From assembly GCF_011397635.1 (NCBI RefSeq), contig NC_064769.1, positions 21,965,207 through 22,029,206 of the forward strand: a stretch of 64,000 bases of DNA, written 5' to 3'. The stretch is from Epinephelus fuscoguttatus. Its lineage: Eukaryota > Chordata > Actinopteri > Perciformes > Serranidae. Shown one piece after another: positions 47,606 to 59,729 of this stretch. Positions within the stretch are counted from its first letter, which is position 1; each line of letters starts with the position of its first letter. A model generated the notes under the pieces. It was not told the origin of the DNA, made no database searches, and worked only from the letters and a program-made list of their open reading frames with translations. A program made the position numbers and the translations under genes.

Positions 47606-47685
47606 CTCCAACACCACATCTCCTGCTGCCTGCACCCTTTGTTCCTCTGTGTGTGTGTCATGCCATTCCAACACACAGACCTGCT

Positions 47686-47734
<49 letters not shown>

Positions 47735-47740
47735 CAGTAA
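47281..47740. repeat. compound microsatellite island with G-quadruplex motifs on both strands
   Basis: In order: G-rich run (47293-47327), (CT)n (47341-47386), a G-run array with at least four GGG tracts (47475-47504), a C-run array (47522-47571), (CA)n (47573-47604) and (GATA)n (47687-47734). All frames over it are low complexity. Confidence 0.9.
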
Positions 47741-49630
47741 ACAACTATTTGATATGTAAAGATACAGTGGAGTATGACGTTAAACTCCCTTCGTGTGTGT
47801 TCTTATTCAAGTTCCTCTGTTGTGTCTTTTAGTCGTGCATGTGAATCTCGTGTGTATCCCACTGGCTAGCTAATCGCCGCAGCTCTGCATTGCACTCATA
47901 CAGCAGTTACCACTGATTTTGGGATGGCACCATTGTGGAAGTGTAGCACCCATCCTCTGGTTGAGGTTGTTAGCACTGTTAGCTGCTAGCCACCAGCTCA
48001 GCCACCTCCATGATGAGAGCTGTGTGCAGACAACCTCTGAATCACACGCCATTTCCTCATATGAACAGGTCTGGATCTACTGGAAATACTCCACTGGGTT
48101 TGGGTACAAGGTGGCAACTGGATAGAGTGTGCAGGAGGCAGGACATGAGGTGGATTACAATGCGGTCATGTAGCCAATTCATAATTTCGTTGCCGTTTCT
48201 TTCTTTGTCAGATGATTTCAACCTTGGCCCTTACCGACGAAGGTTCCCAAATATTGTCACCTCTCCAATTAGACATTTTTGTTACTCTTTGTGTAAATGA
48301 CCATCCTTTCTTCCAGTTTTGCGAAGTCTGTATAATAGAAACATCATCAACACGCCTGCTTGCTTGCTGAGAATTCTCTGTACAGTTACCTGCTCTATTC
48401 ACACATGTGCTCAGTTGGACTTAACTTGGACTTTGTACTAGGAAGCTGGCAGGGTGAAGTCTGTTTAATGTCCGATCCAGCTTATTTGGACATTTGCATT
48501 CTCACGTGCAGCTCCTCCAGTTAATGTCTAGATAATATTAGCACATGTGAAAGGCTATAGATTCACTCCAGTTATTGTATAGCACTTCTTTGAAACCGAG
48601 TCTCTGTGTTGAAACTCTTCTTAGTTTGTGTTTAAGATTATTATCTACGAGTTTAAAGTCCTTTGTAGCTGTGTACATAATGTCATGTGTGTCATCCACA
48701 CCTAAATCCTGCTGTCCTTATGTGTTGCATGATAGGGTGTACCAATTACCCTGTATGGATTATCCTCCTACACAATGATTCAGTGTGCTGTGTGTACAAT
48801 GAGCAGGCTGGCCACAGGGCTGGATCTAGGCTAACGAGCTCGGTGGAGTTTAAATGGCCCAGTGTAACACTGACAAAAAACTGTCGGTGATACCGCACTC
48901 TGTGACAGCACGTTCTCTGTCAGGGCCGGCTGCCTTTGTCTGACAGGCTGTTTATGATAATACCTCTTGTTAAAGAGCTTACAGTGAATTAGGTTGTTAA
49001 TACATATTGTGACACAGCTGTTACAGCTATTTTTTCTATTACAGGGAAGAAAATGAGGCTTAAATGGCTTTGGAGATTAAACTCTGTGTGCATCGGCTGA
49101 ATTGCTGCATTCTGGCTCGGTGATTGAGAGCGCATCCCACCCTATATTTAGGTCAGGTGCAGGTGAACAGCAAGTGAAGAGAGGGGGGAAGTAGAGTATG
49201 TGCTGACTGTAATAGCATCCAAACATTACAGGACTGAAAACAGGCAACATTATGACCCTGCCATGTTATGACAAAGAGCAAAGTGCATATAGGCATAAAA
49301 CTGATTACTCTTACAGTAAGACCAGTGCCGTAACGGAAACACGTGAGGCCCCCCCACAGCTAACCCGAGTGAACACAATTTGGTTCAGTGCATCAGACAC
49401 CCAAAATAAACTGTACAGGTCTCTAAGCATTAACAGCAAGACGTTGCACACATTGCTGCTGGACCTTAAAGGGGAACTACACCCATTTTTAAGATGCACA
49501 TGTTACTCCTATGGTTCTAGGACAGATTGAAAATATGAGAACATGAACAACTCTCCTCTGAATCCAAAAGCAAGAGTGCTAAACCTCAAATCTGTGATGT
49601 CATCAAGTATAAAGTCTGACACTGCTCCGT
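47741..49630. other. intergenic DNA
   Basis: No gene or clear repeat is recognised. Frames are short (60-95 codons) without domains. Confidence 0.5.
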
Positions 49631-50359
49631 AAGGCCCAGACACCAAAATGACATCAAAGAACTAGTGGTGATGAACGTCCACTGTTGCATCGCCTCATGT
49701 TGTCTATGTCTTGGCTGAAAGTTGCACCTAAACACACCACAGAGACTACAGCCATCTTTGTGAATGGGTCAACAGAGGTTTTCATTCTCTGAAGGTCCAG
49801 ACAAACCAAAGTGACATCAAGGAACTAGTAGTGACGAAAGCCAACTGTTGCGCTGCCTCATGTTGCCTGTGCCTCGGCCAGAAAGTTACTCTTGAACACA
49901 CCGCAAGGACTGCAGCTGACGGCCAACTAGCATGTACGTTCTGCTCCTGCATGAGAGGAAATAACTCTCCGTGCCAACAGATGGTGGTAGTCTGTAGTCA
50001 TCAGTAAAAAAGGGGAAACTGGAAAACCTTTAGGACAGATTCAAGATGCTAGTTAACTAGTTAGTACATTAGCAACACAACATGATTTTGAAAGAACAAA
50101 GGGTAGTATTTCCTGTGCACTAGCGAACAATGACAAAAACAATTACAAAGCATTTCTGCACAAACAGTCTTACCTCATATTACAAGTTTGTTTTGTTCTC
50201 ACATCTTCTTGACTCAAGCCATTTGTTTGCTTTCTTTACTTGCATTTCTCCTCTTGTGCACTGAGCTGAACTGCCAATCAGAGTGATTTCATAACGGACG
50301 CTCACCAACAGCACAACATTAACTGATGGCTGACTGTTGGCTTCTTGTGTCAGGGCCTT
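49631..50359 (+). mobile_element. TIR element, AAGGCCC family, copy with internal duplication
   Basis: Left end AAGGCCCAGACACC (49631-49644) and right end TGTCAGGGCCTT (50348-50359) are inverted repeats with one mismatch over the first 13 positions. The left arm appears twice: the segment starting CCAGACACCAAAATGACATC (about 49637) recurs as CCAGACAAACCAAAGTGACA (about 49797). Related copies lie at 26064-26655 and, inverted, 30575-30970. Non-coding. Confidence 0.8.
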
Positions 50360-50470
50360 AACAGTAAGATGTTGCACATGGACCTTAACCACTACATGTG
50401 TATTCTGTACTCTGGCTACAGTCTCGCCTCAATGTGCAAACAGACAACGAGACAACATTTATAGATTGTA

Positions 50471-51650
50471 TTTTTTTTTTTTTTGGAATATATGTTTATT
50501 ATTTTTCAAAGGACAGAGAGACAGAAGGAAAAGAAGAGCATAGAAAAGAAAGATAACATACAGAACATAGCACATCTAAAATTATGATATCAGTCCATGG
50601 TCATAGTTAGACAGTAAGGCAAACGACTAAAGAAAAACATTTATGAACAAATAGAAGAATAAAGTGAAGTATATGCAAACTCATATACATCTGCGCACAG
50701 TGAAGCATTAAGTGTGCCCCTTAAGGTATCTCAGTACAGGGTCCCATGTCTTGTCGAATACCTCTCCTCTATCTTCGTTATAAAGCCTCAGTCTCACAAG
50801 ATGTAGTGTGTTGGACATTTCTCGCAGCCACAAGTCATATGTCGGTACACAGCCCATTTTCCACAAACGTAAAATCAGTTTTTTCGCAATCACCATCCCG
50901 AATTGAATAGCCTTCTTCTCATATTTGTTGGTAGAAGGTAGAACACTTGTAGCTCCCAGAACCGCTACAAGCGGGCTGGGTGCCAGGCTTTTTCCAAAAG
51001 CCTCAGAAAAACAGTGAAAAATGCTTTTCCAGTAAGATTGAAGTTTACTGCATGACCAGAAGGAATGTGAAAGATTACCTAACATGGATTTACATCGATT
51101 ACACATGGGTGAAACAGTAGGGTAAAATCTGTGTAGCTTCTCCTGTGAATAGTGGAGTCTGTGTAGTATTTTAAATTGTATAAGGTTGTGTCTCACGTTG
51201 ACTGAACATTTCTGAACATTACGAAGACATTCCCCCCAATTCTCGTCATTCAACTCAATATTCAGCTCATCTGCCCATGCCTTTTTATAAACCTCCGTAC
51301 TCGGCAGAGCTCTCTCATGAAGGATTCGATAAAAAAGGGAAACCGCCCCACGTGTGGCCGGGTTAAATTGGTTCATTGCCTCGAGAATATCATGTTTGCT
51401 CAGAACTTCAAATTTTGGTACATTTTTCTTAACAAAATGTCTTATCTGTAAATATCTGAAAAAGCTTGAGGCAGAAATATTATAAGTGGTATGTAGTTGT
51501 GTAAATGAGGCAAAATTCCCTTCAATATATAAATCGCTCACACTACTGATGCCCCTCTGTCTCCAAGCAGAAAAAAACTACATCATTCAGGCCAGGTGTA
51601 AAAGCATGATTTTATATCAATGTATATACTTGGGGCCTTGATATGCATAG
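50471..51650 (-). mobile_element. 5'-truncated L1/Tx1-like LINE, minus strand
   Basis: A T run at 50471-50484 is the poly(A) tail read on the minus strand. AATAAA (as TTTATT, 50495-50500) sits just before it. A 3' UTR of about 220 nt and a long ORF2 C-terminal frame (50708-51541) follow. ATAGATTGTA beside the tail resembles ATAGATTATA near 51648, a possible target duplication, but the region is AT-rich. The 5' limit is therefore approximate. Low decay suggests a fairly recent insertion. Confidence 0.8.
50708..51571 (-). pseudogene. LINE ORF2 C-terminal region (truncated)
   Basis: An uninterrupted frame of more than 270 codons gives the C-terminal part of an L1/Tx1-type ORF2 protein. It reads GISSVSDLYIEGNFASF near its start, a mid-region with MCNRCKSMLGNLSHSFWSCS (the Cys/His pattern CxxC...H...C typical of the ORF2 tail), and a final KTWDPVLRYL. 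The endonuclease and reverse transcriptase domains are absent, so it cannot retrotranspose. Upstream in the same frame a stop (TAG, about 51578-51580) interrupts the reading, so no valid start exists. The first AUG-like codon reported for this frame is GTG. Confidence 0.8.
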
Positions 51651-52484
51651 ATTATATATTATAGATATAGATTATATATTTTTTACAAAATTCTCCCAGT
51701 ATACCAGTCAGCAGTTAGTGACATAAGAAGTTTTTAAACAGTATGACAACATGATTTAATGACTCAAGACTTGAATGAAGGCATTTTGCTCTTTAAGAAA
51801 TCCTTGCTGAACTGAACTTACTGTAAAGCACAAACTTTTTAAAGCAACAAGTAGCATTGTTTTCCATTGCCTTCCTGTCAGCTACGATACGTGTGTATTT
51901 ACCCGCCTTCATCAGTATATAAAGAAAGGACAGGCTCCATTTGTGCTTGCATATTAACTCTTAACCTACACTGCAACAGTTTTCTTTCTTTATTGAGAGT
52001 CATCCTATCCATACATAGACTTAAAACAGCTGGACGTACAGCTGTGTAATTTCATTATAAATAATGTAAAATACATCCTTTGTATGATTTTTCTGTGAGT
52101 GAACTCCTAGGTTCAGCCGTAATGATGGAATATTTAACAGTATTATTATTATTAAACTGACACTTGACACATTTCTAGACTGTCAAGAGTCAGTGTGGCG
52201 TGTTATTTTTGCAATTAGCATATGCAATCATTCATATACATTTATAAATATGTATGGATGTGTATGTGCATATGTCTATGTGTGTGTGTGTGTGTGTGTG
52301 TGTGAGCATGTGTGTATACATGTGTGTCAGGGAGTAATTATGGAGAATAAAGGCCTGGTTGTACAGAGTGAAACTGTGGGTTTTGAAGTGAGATGGAAGA
52401 TGCTTTTCTGTTTGGCTGAGCAGACTCAATGGTCCCATTCAGCCAGCCCCCTTACTGCCCATTGTCCTCCCACCACCAGCCCCT

Positions 52485-52534
<50 letters not shown>

Positions 52535-55500
52535 CTGTAGGGAATTGGAGTAGAGGCCTGGAGGAGAAAGAGGGATGGAGTGAGCCCCTCTGAATCTGAG
52601 AGCTGTTGGGGGTTGAAGTGAGGAGGAGAGGGGAGGAAAGCTGCGCTGTGTGGAGGACAGGGATGAAAACGAAATTGTGACCCCCAGGTATCTCTTCCAA
52701 TAAAGGTTTAAGTCTTAAGTTGGTATAATTATGCTGCAAGAACGTCATGTTTTTAAGAGTGGTGTTATTGCAAATGCTTCAAATGTTTTGGCGCTGTGAT
52801 AAATGACTCACTGGTGGTATTTAGACCTTTTACTCCGGTAAAAGAAGCAACAGCATGGTGTAGCAAAACTTGCTGGATCGTTAAAGGTATGTATGTATTC
52901 AAAATTTGACTTAAGTCAAAGTTAAAGGAATATAGTAGAGTAAAAAGTACAATATTTTCCCAGGAAGTGTGGTGAAGTAACATAAAATGGAAACATTCAA
53001 GTACAATTACCTCCTTATTTTACTTGATTACTTCAGTTACATTCCCCCACTCTCTGTCTGTCACATCTGTGTGTGACAGCTTTTTTTAGTACATGTTAAT
53101 GTCCGGCTTTTCACAGTTTTCTCAGGTCACAACAACACATGTCACCATCTAATACCCTAAGTTAGACCCCCTTGTCCAGCAGTTAACCAGCTCCACACGG
53201 CAGAAAAAACCCTCACACAATAGTCTGTATATGAACACACAGTGGCCACACAATAGTCTGGCTACGGGTGTGAGGAACTCACACTCGTTGGGGGTTAATG
53301 ATCGTCGGCCATTGGTTTGGAGCCCATTAGGCCATTGATCTGGCTGTGTCTTTTATGCCACCTGGGGAAAGGAATGCACTGGGGTCTTCTATTGTGTCTG
53401 TCTGCGAGTGTCACCGAGTGGTCATATAGCCTCTGTGTTTGTGTGAGTGTGTGTGTGTGTGTCAAAGAGAGGTCAATCAAAGCAGAATGGACCAGAGTGT
53501 CACACACTGTGCAGAGACAGTGGAGGGTTAAATATTCTTGAGGTCATCTGGTCAAGGGTCATTTGCTCTGGGTTGATTTGAAAGCAGAAAAATGACGTGT
53601 AAACAGTTATGAACTCACACTGACTGTACGTGAACACTTTCTGATATTATAACTCAACATGACATACACTCAAACACCGCTGCACAGTGCCCGAAACGCG
53701 AGGGAGGTAGATAAATGATAATGCAGAGCTCAGCACCTTTGGCGACTACGTGAGGAGCATACATACATGCTGCACACACAAAGGGAAGAAAGGAGCTTCA
53801 TTCATAGCTGCTTCTATTAGTTGGCTGAATTTATCGCCTCTTCTTATAAAACATCCCTCTTTAAAAACAATCAAACTTCTCCACGGGTGGAAAACAACTA
53901 ATTACAAGCACTCTTGTTCGTTTAATTGAACAGCTTTTTCATGCACTTCTTTTTTTCTTAAATCAGTAACTCTGTATTCACTGAAGTAGAGTTTGGATTA
54001 GGCAGACGACTAAGGCATACATTAGTTGTAAAGTTGTAAATAGCTTTATTAATGAGTCATTTCTTAATGCTAATGGATAAATAATATGCAATTCATTAGA
54101 ACAGATGTCTTTTTATTAATGGCTTTCAATGAATACATCATGTATGAAGTTATGTTAGTAAGTTATTAAAGGTTCATGGTATTTCTCGAAAGTCTAATGT
54201 TTATTTTGTTTATTTATTTTTACGTTGTTTCTTATTTAGGAGAATTGCAGTTTTGAATCATTACCCCAACTGTCCATGTGTAGTTTCATATACCCGTCCC
54301 ATGGATATTCAGGGGAATCTTTCCTCCTTTTAAATCATTGTAACATCGCGCTAACAGCAACAGTCACTTCCAGGGAGACAACTGGCAGTTGTGGAGATAT
54401 GTAAAATCAGCAAACTTGTTTATTTCTGTGGTAATTTCCAGCTGTAACTGTAACATTTAAAGATATACAACTAAACACCAGTGGTCCAACCCTATGTGAC
54501 TTTTCTGCTTGTGTTGCTTTGCTAGCGTCTTTGATAAACTTAATCTTCTGGCACTGAAACTCAGCAATATCAGTGTGACTGTATGTTAAACTTGGAATAT
54601 TTTTGCTGTTTTACCTCACTCACTTACTGGTCAAGGCAGCAGTAAACCAGCACCTCCCATGTTCCACAAAGTCAAGTCAATTTTATGAATATAGCACATT
54701 TCATACGACAAGCATAAATTCAATGTGCTTAAGATACATCATACATGACTCACATAAAACATCATATAAGATAATCAAGTATTTCGTATATAAAAACAAG
54801 AAGGAAATGTTTGAAACAAACAAAATAAGAAGGTACTTTTATTATCATTATTCTCAAAAAATGGGGAGATAATAACAACAATGATACTAATTCCATAAAC
54901 AAATAAAAATACACTGAAAAAACTAACTAAAAGCTTGCGAAGAATAGATAAGTTTTAGTGTGCTTTCAAAAGGGAACACTGTGATTGTTTGTTTGTTTTT
55001 GTCAATGGACACTGGCGGCTTTGAGATTCAGTTCCCCGTTGGAGAAAGCTGTCTGACATCAAGGTAAAGCCATGAAAATATTCTAAATATAGCATACACT
55101 TAGACTGATATTGATTTTTTTAAGTGGGACTTTTTTTGTGGTGGCTAGGAACTAACCAGCTGAGGCAGCATTTCCCCGGGGCTGCTTCATTACACGTGAC
55201 ATCGGGGTTTTGTACTCAAAAGTTATTGTGAACCAACATTGTGATTCGGTCTAATAATTAGATTTGTCAGGTATATACAACATTTACTGCTGACCACATA
55301 TGCATCACTGGACCATTCAACTAGGCAACATTATTTTACACAGCAAGACAATTTTACATTTGACTGGCTTGAGAGGGTTTGACATGACATTTACACTTAA
55401 ATTTCAGTTATTGATTTACTTACAATCACGTCAAAGAGCAGCCTTTGGAGAGATAGACTAATATTTTTAAGTTTGATCATTTGACACTGAAAATGACAAA

Positions 55501-55589
55501 TAAACTGTAAACACACTGAATGATGTAAGTATAGAATTTAACTAATGATGTTTAGCTAAATGATGAGCCAGCATATATTTATATTTAAC
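51651..55589. other. intergenic DNA with microsatellites and repeat debris
   Basis: No gene is recognised. (GT)n lies at 52276-52304, (CA)n at 52487-52532 and (GT)n at 53443-53462. Bases 52812-53042 resemble the common fish repeat with phrases like GTAAAAG and AAGTACAAT. At 54668-54730 AAGTCAAGTCAATTTTATGA and TTCAATGTGCTTA match the 3' tail found on many fish LINE/SINE copies. Confidence 0.5.
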
Positions 55590-55599
55590 AGAAACTAAT

Positions 55600-56340
55600 A
55601 TTCTAATGGGGTCAGTTTTGACCAACAATCTATTCTTGGTCCTATTTTGTTTTCACTTTACATGCTTCCATTGGATGCATTATCAGTCATTTCAATGGAG
55701 TATCCTGTTATGCTGATGATACCCATATCTACCTGTCCTTTAAGCCAGATAATGTTAACTGTTTGAGCACTTCAATAGAGTGCTTCACTGCTATTAAGCA
55801 ATGGATGAGAAACTCAGACAAGACAGAAATAATCTTTGCCCCTGATCACTTAGCAAGGAAATCACAACCCTTTATTGGTCCTCTGGCAACTGATATAAAA
55901 TCTTCAACGAGAAATTTAGGCATCACTTTGAACCACATGTCAGTAATCTCATTAAATCCTGCTACTTCCACCTAAGAAATATTATCAAAATCAAATCAGC
56001 TGTGTCTTTTTCTGACCTAAAAAAGCTTACTCATGCTTTTGTATTCTCACACCTCGACTACTGTAGTGCACTGTTTACATGCCTCAGTAAATCTTCAGTA
56101 GCTTCAACTACTGCTGAACGTTGCAGCTTGTATTTCCACTGGGACAAATTGTAGGCCACATATCACCCCAATTCTCCCTCCACTGGTTGCAAATTAACTT
56201 CAGAACTGATTTTAAGATTCTTTTAATAACTTTTAAAGCTCAACATGATTTAGCCCCCAGTTATATAGCCGAGCTTCTGACTACCTATGCTTCAAGTCAT
56301 GACCTGAGATCCTCAATCCTACCCTTGCTTAATATTTCTG
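55600..56340 (+). mobile_element. decayed CR1/L2-type non-LTR retrotransposon fragment
   Basis: Translation in changing frames gives LGPILFSLYMLPLDAL, then CYADDTHIYLSFKPD (catalytic YADD at 55709-55720), CFTAIKQWM, KTEIIFAPDHL, RNLGITL, HAFVFSHLDYCSALF, and further on LHWLQINFRTDFKILL with LAPSYIAELL. This is the order of the reverse transcriptase thumb and C-terminal region of CR1/L2-like elements. Several frameshifts and stops show it is long dead. Confidence 0.8.
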
Positions 56341-57577
56341 TTACCATTATGCTGTTTTTTTTACACAATCAGGAGGATATGCCATTTAATTTTAAATTCT
56401 GTTTTTACTCTTTCAATCATTGATGTGCCTGAGTGAATTTGCTGAAACATATTCCTGTTGTGGAGTGCCTTTTGGGGAGTATTTATAAGAATATGTTTCT
56501 CACTGAACAGTTTTACAGTTTACTTCAGGAAAAAAATGTGACAGTATTCACTTTGCCGAGGCTACAGTCTTTAAAACAAATATTTTTGTACTTTTCCTTG
56601 ACTAGTTTTTAACACAAGCAGTCTTACTTACACTTGATTAATGTTTAAGTAAAGTAATTAAGGTTTTCTTTCTCTCTTTCCATGACTGAGCGTCTTTGCA
56701 AATCTTCCTGGATTCTGTCCTTTTTAGAGGAAACATCTGTTGGATCTCAGACTTAGTGAAAGCACTCAGATGACACAGCTGGGGTTTAGGGGAGGGGGTT
56801 AGCGGGGTCTTTAAACGTTGGGGGCTGCCAGTTGGTTGGCCGTGTAATCAGAGTTGAACTTGAAGAAGGAAAGAAAGTGATGTCCAACACAAGATGAGAG
56901 AGATTTGTGTGTGTGTGTGTGTGGAGGGGGGTCCTCTGTCGACAGGACAATAGACAGTGGCAGCAGCAGCAGCTGACCAGAGAATCCCTTCGCCTTTTGT
57001 CATCCTGTATAATGACGTCTCCACCACACACACTGTGTCTTTCCCTTTCCCTCCCTCCCTCTTCACCCCATCACTACTCATCCCTCCTCCCTCTCTGCCT
57101 GATTTGGCATCAGGGGACTTCTGCGTGTTCTCTTTCTTTCTTTCTCTCTCTTTCCCTGGCATCTATTTACTCCCCTCCCTCTTCTTTCAACCCAAACTCC
57201 CCTGTAGACTTCTACGTCTTCCTCTGTCCATTCTGCACTTCAGAGCCACGTGTTCTCTCTGTATATTATCTCCTGTGTGCATGTGTCTGTGTTTGTGCAA
57301 GTATCTGGGTTTGTATATGTGTTTTCCAGCCTTTGCTCCTAAAGAATGTAACCTCTGAGACAACTCTTCAAACTCAGCAAATATCTCCACTACAGGCCAT
57401 ATGTTAACTGTGTGTACATCCAGCTCCCATCTGTGTGCAACCTGCGTGTACTGACGTCTGTTTCACTTTGCTCAGCATGTCTGGATCTTCACTCTATTTG
57501 TAGGTTTAACAGTGTTTTTGCATGTCAGATTTTCTTAGATCTGTTTCTGGGTTGGTGGAGGATTTTTTATTTAACGT
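56341..57577. other. intergenic DNA
   Basis: No gene is recognised. A GT run (56907-56922) is followed by a pyrimidine-rich block (57030-57250) that produces long but low-complexity frames. Confidence 0.5.
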
Positions 57578-58450
57578 AGTTGCAGCAGTGGAAGAATTAC
57601 TCAGATCCTTTACTTGAGTAAAAGCACAAGACCTGCATTCAAAATACCAAGTACAGTACAAATACCAAGTAATACTGGCAGAAAGTGAATATAATATGTA
57701 TGTTTGTTTAGTGTATAAAAAATAAAAAAAATTGTGGGTTCCTTACCTCAGAATGAGCTGTTTTTATCTACATAAGGAGCAGATCCTCGCCCACAGACTG
57801 AACCATGTTACTATATGGTAGCCCATAACAGACAAACCAAACACTGACTCTAGATAGGGCCATTCGTTTTCTGGGATTCTTGTGTTTTTCATTAGTTTCA
57901 TTAGCCCCTTGGTGATGAGCCCCTAACTGACAGGACAGACACAGCACGAAAGGGGCAGAGAGAGAGAGATTACGTGCAGCAAAGAGCCGTGGGCTGGAAC
58001 CAAACCCACGGCCACCGTGGCAAGGATACAGCCCCGACACTAAGCAAGTCAGTTGGCTCCCCAGAAAAAGTAATTTCTAAAGTGAAGCTGCTTCCGTCAG
58101 AGTTTTAAGGGATTTAAAGCCCGGGATCTATTCATTTTGGAGAGGGAGAGACCTCTGTGGTAAAATCGTCCTGAACAGTGAACACTGAAGGAATTCTAAC
58201 CGGGAGTTCACACTCGGCACATGGGAGACGTTTCAGCAGGTTGCAGTCTGCAATCCTCATCACCATGCCACCAGATCCAACTCCTTTAAAGTATCAAAAA
58301 TAAAAGTACTTATTATGCAGACAAATGGCCCATAGTACAGACCATTATGTATATATTTCACTATTATACTGTCAATACTAATGCATTAACTTATAAGCAG
58401 CTTTTTAATAATTTAGCTGGTTGAACTGCAGCCAGGTTGAACTGCAGCGT
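57578..58450. mobile_element. fish MITE-like repeat, apparently split by an insertion
   Basis: The left part (57578-57720) reads CAGTGGAAGAATTACTCAGA and TACTTGAGTAAAAG, and the right part (about 58290-58450) reads AAAATAAAAGTACTTATTAT and GCAG. Both are segments of one widespread fish repeat. Between them lies unrelated repeat sequence in the opposite orientation (57735-58062) plus about 230 nt of unassigned DNA. Confidence 0.55.
57735..58062 (-). mobile_element. tRNA-derived SINE-like unit joined to the 19585-19790 repeat
   Basis: On the minus strand from 58062 the sequence begins GGGGAGCCAACTGACTTGCT, with an A-box-like GCTTAGTGTCGG, and continues to a B-box-like GGTTTGGTTCC (about 57995-58005). 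It is followed by TTTGCTGCACGTAATCTCTC and then by the repeat shared with 19585-19790. The box matches are imperfect, so this is a SINE remnant rather than a tRNA gene. Confidence 0.5.
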
Positions 58451-59085
58451 TAATGATCCCCCAAAGGATCACAAGGTTGTGAGATGATTTATGGGGGAGG
58501 AAAGAAGATAAATGACAAAGTTCTGCTACACAAATGTGTATTAATTTCTATATATCTTTACTGGCCCATTGTGGCTACACATTTTGACAAATAAATGCCT
58601 GTCTCAAAAAGACGCCTGGTCTGCTTGCCAAGTTGTTCATTTCTATAGAAGTTCTTTGGATCTATAGAACCAGATTTCTGTGTAAACTTTTGTTAGTATG
58701 GAGATGCTACATTTTGTTAGCTTAGTTAGATTCTCCATTTTTGGTAGAAAATAGCAACTCATGGAGATCTGAAATATGACAAACATGTGCCATCAAACTG
58801 CACTTCATTAGTAAATGTAGAGTAGATGTACTTGGTTAAAAATACTTATCCAGAAAGAAAAATTCCCACACTCATTCTTTTTATATGTCTGGCTGCTGAG
58901 ACAAGCAGTTTCAGGATGTTGGCAGTGTGGACCCTGAGCAGGTGTTAAAGGACTGCTGAAGGCCTGGCTGAGGGTGAAGCACACTCACTACAGCATAGTG
59001 GACAATCTGGAAGTCTTCAGCTTTGTATGGACGGTATAGGGGGAGTACTGAGATGTGGTTTTTATCCTTCTAACTGTCTTGAATT
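58451..59085. other. intergenic DNA
   Basis: AT-rich sequence, no gene or clear repeat recognised. Confidence 0.5.
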
Positions 59086-59334
59086 TAGGCCTGTCACGCT
59101 AATTATGTGTCAGCAAAAAGGATAAAGGTCATGTCTGTATATTGTACAATATTGCCGTGTGTTTACATAAGAAAGTCACCAAAAACTTTAGCCAACACGA
59201 TGTCAGAATAAATAGCAAGGTTTTCCTTATCATTGTAAGTCTTGGATGCAACTGAATTAACAGATAATATTATTCATCGCCACTATTTCTGTGACAATAT
59301 ATCGTCCAACAAAAGTAGTTTTCATGACAGGCCT
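59086..59334. mobile_element. small MITE with TAGGCCTGTCACG ends
   Basis: The left end is TAGGCCTGTCACG (59086-59098) and the right end CATGACAGGCCT (59323-59334), inverted repeats with one mismatch. It is about 249 nt and non-coding. The termini match a common fish hAT-like family (from memory). Confidence 0.75.
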
Positions 59335-59682
59335 TCTTGGATGTTCCTTCCTCGAACTTATAACCCAGTTCATGTTCATGAGAAGTTTTGTATCTTACTT
59401 AGAACACTTTGAGGGTGCTGACTCATACAGCACAGTGTAGACTGCGTGACTGACTGAATCCTATGTAATTAAATGAAGTAATTCTGTTTTATTTCGATGG
59501 TCAGCAAGTACAAGCTGGCAAATAAATAGGAAGACAGACAGAGCTGATGTGAGGAACCAGCTGAAGCGCGGTGGGAACTTTCCTGTCAAACATGTGGTTA
59601 GCTCAGCCTGTCTATGCAAAGTTCTCTGCACTTGAAGTTATCGCTTCCTCTCTCTCTTCATGGGAACTGGCTTACAGTTTTT

Positions 59683-59729
<47 letters not shown>

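Noticed and set aside
57955..58062. tRNA gene on the minus strand
   Set aside because: A and B boxes are imperfect, the cloverleaf cannot be completed by eye, and the sequence runs into a repeat tail typical of SINEs.
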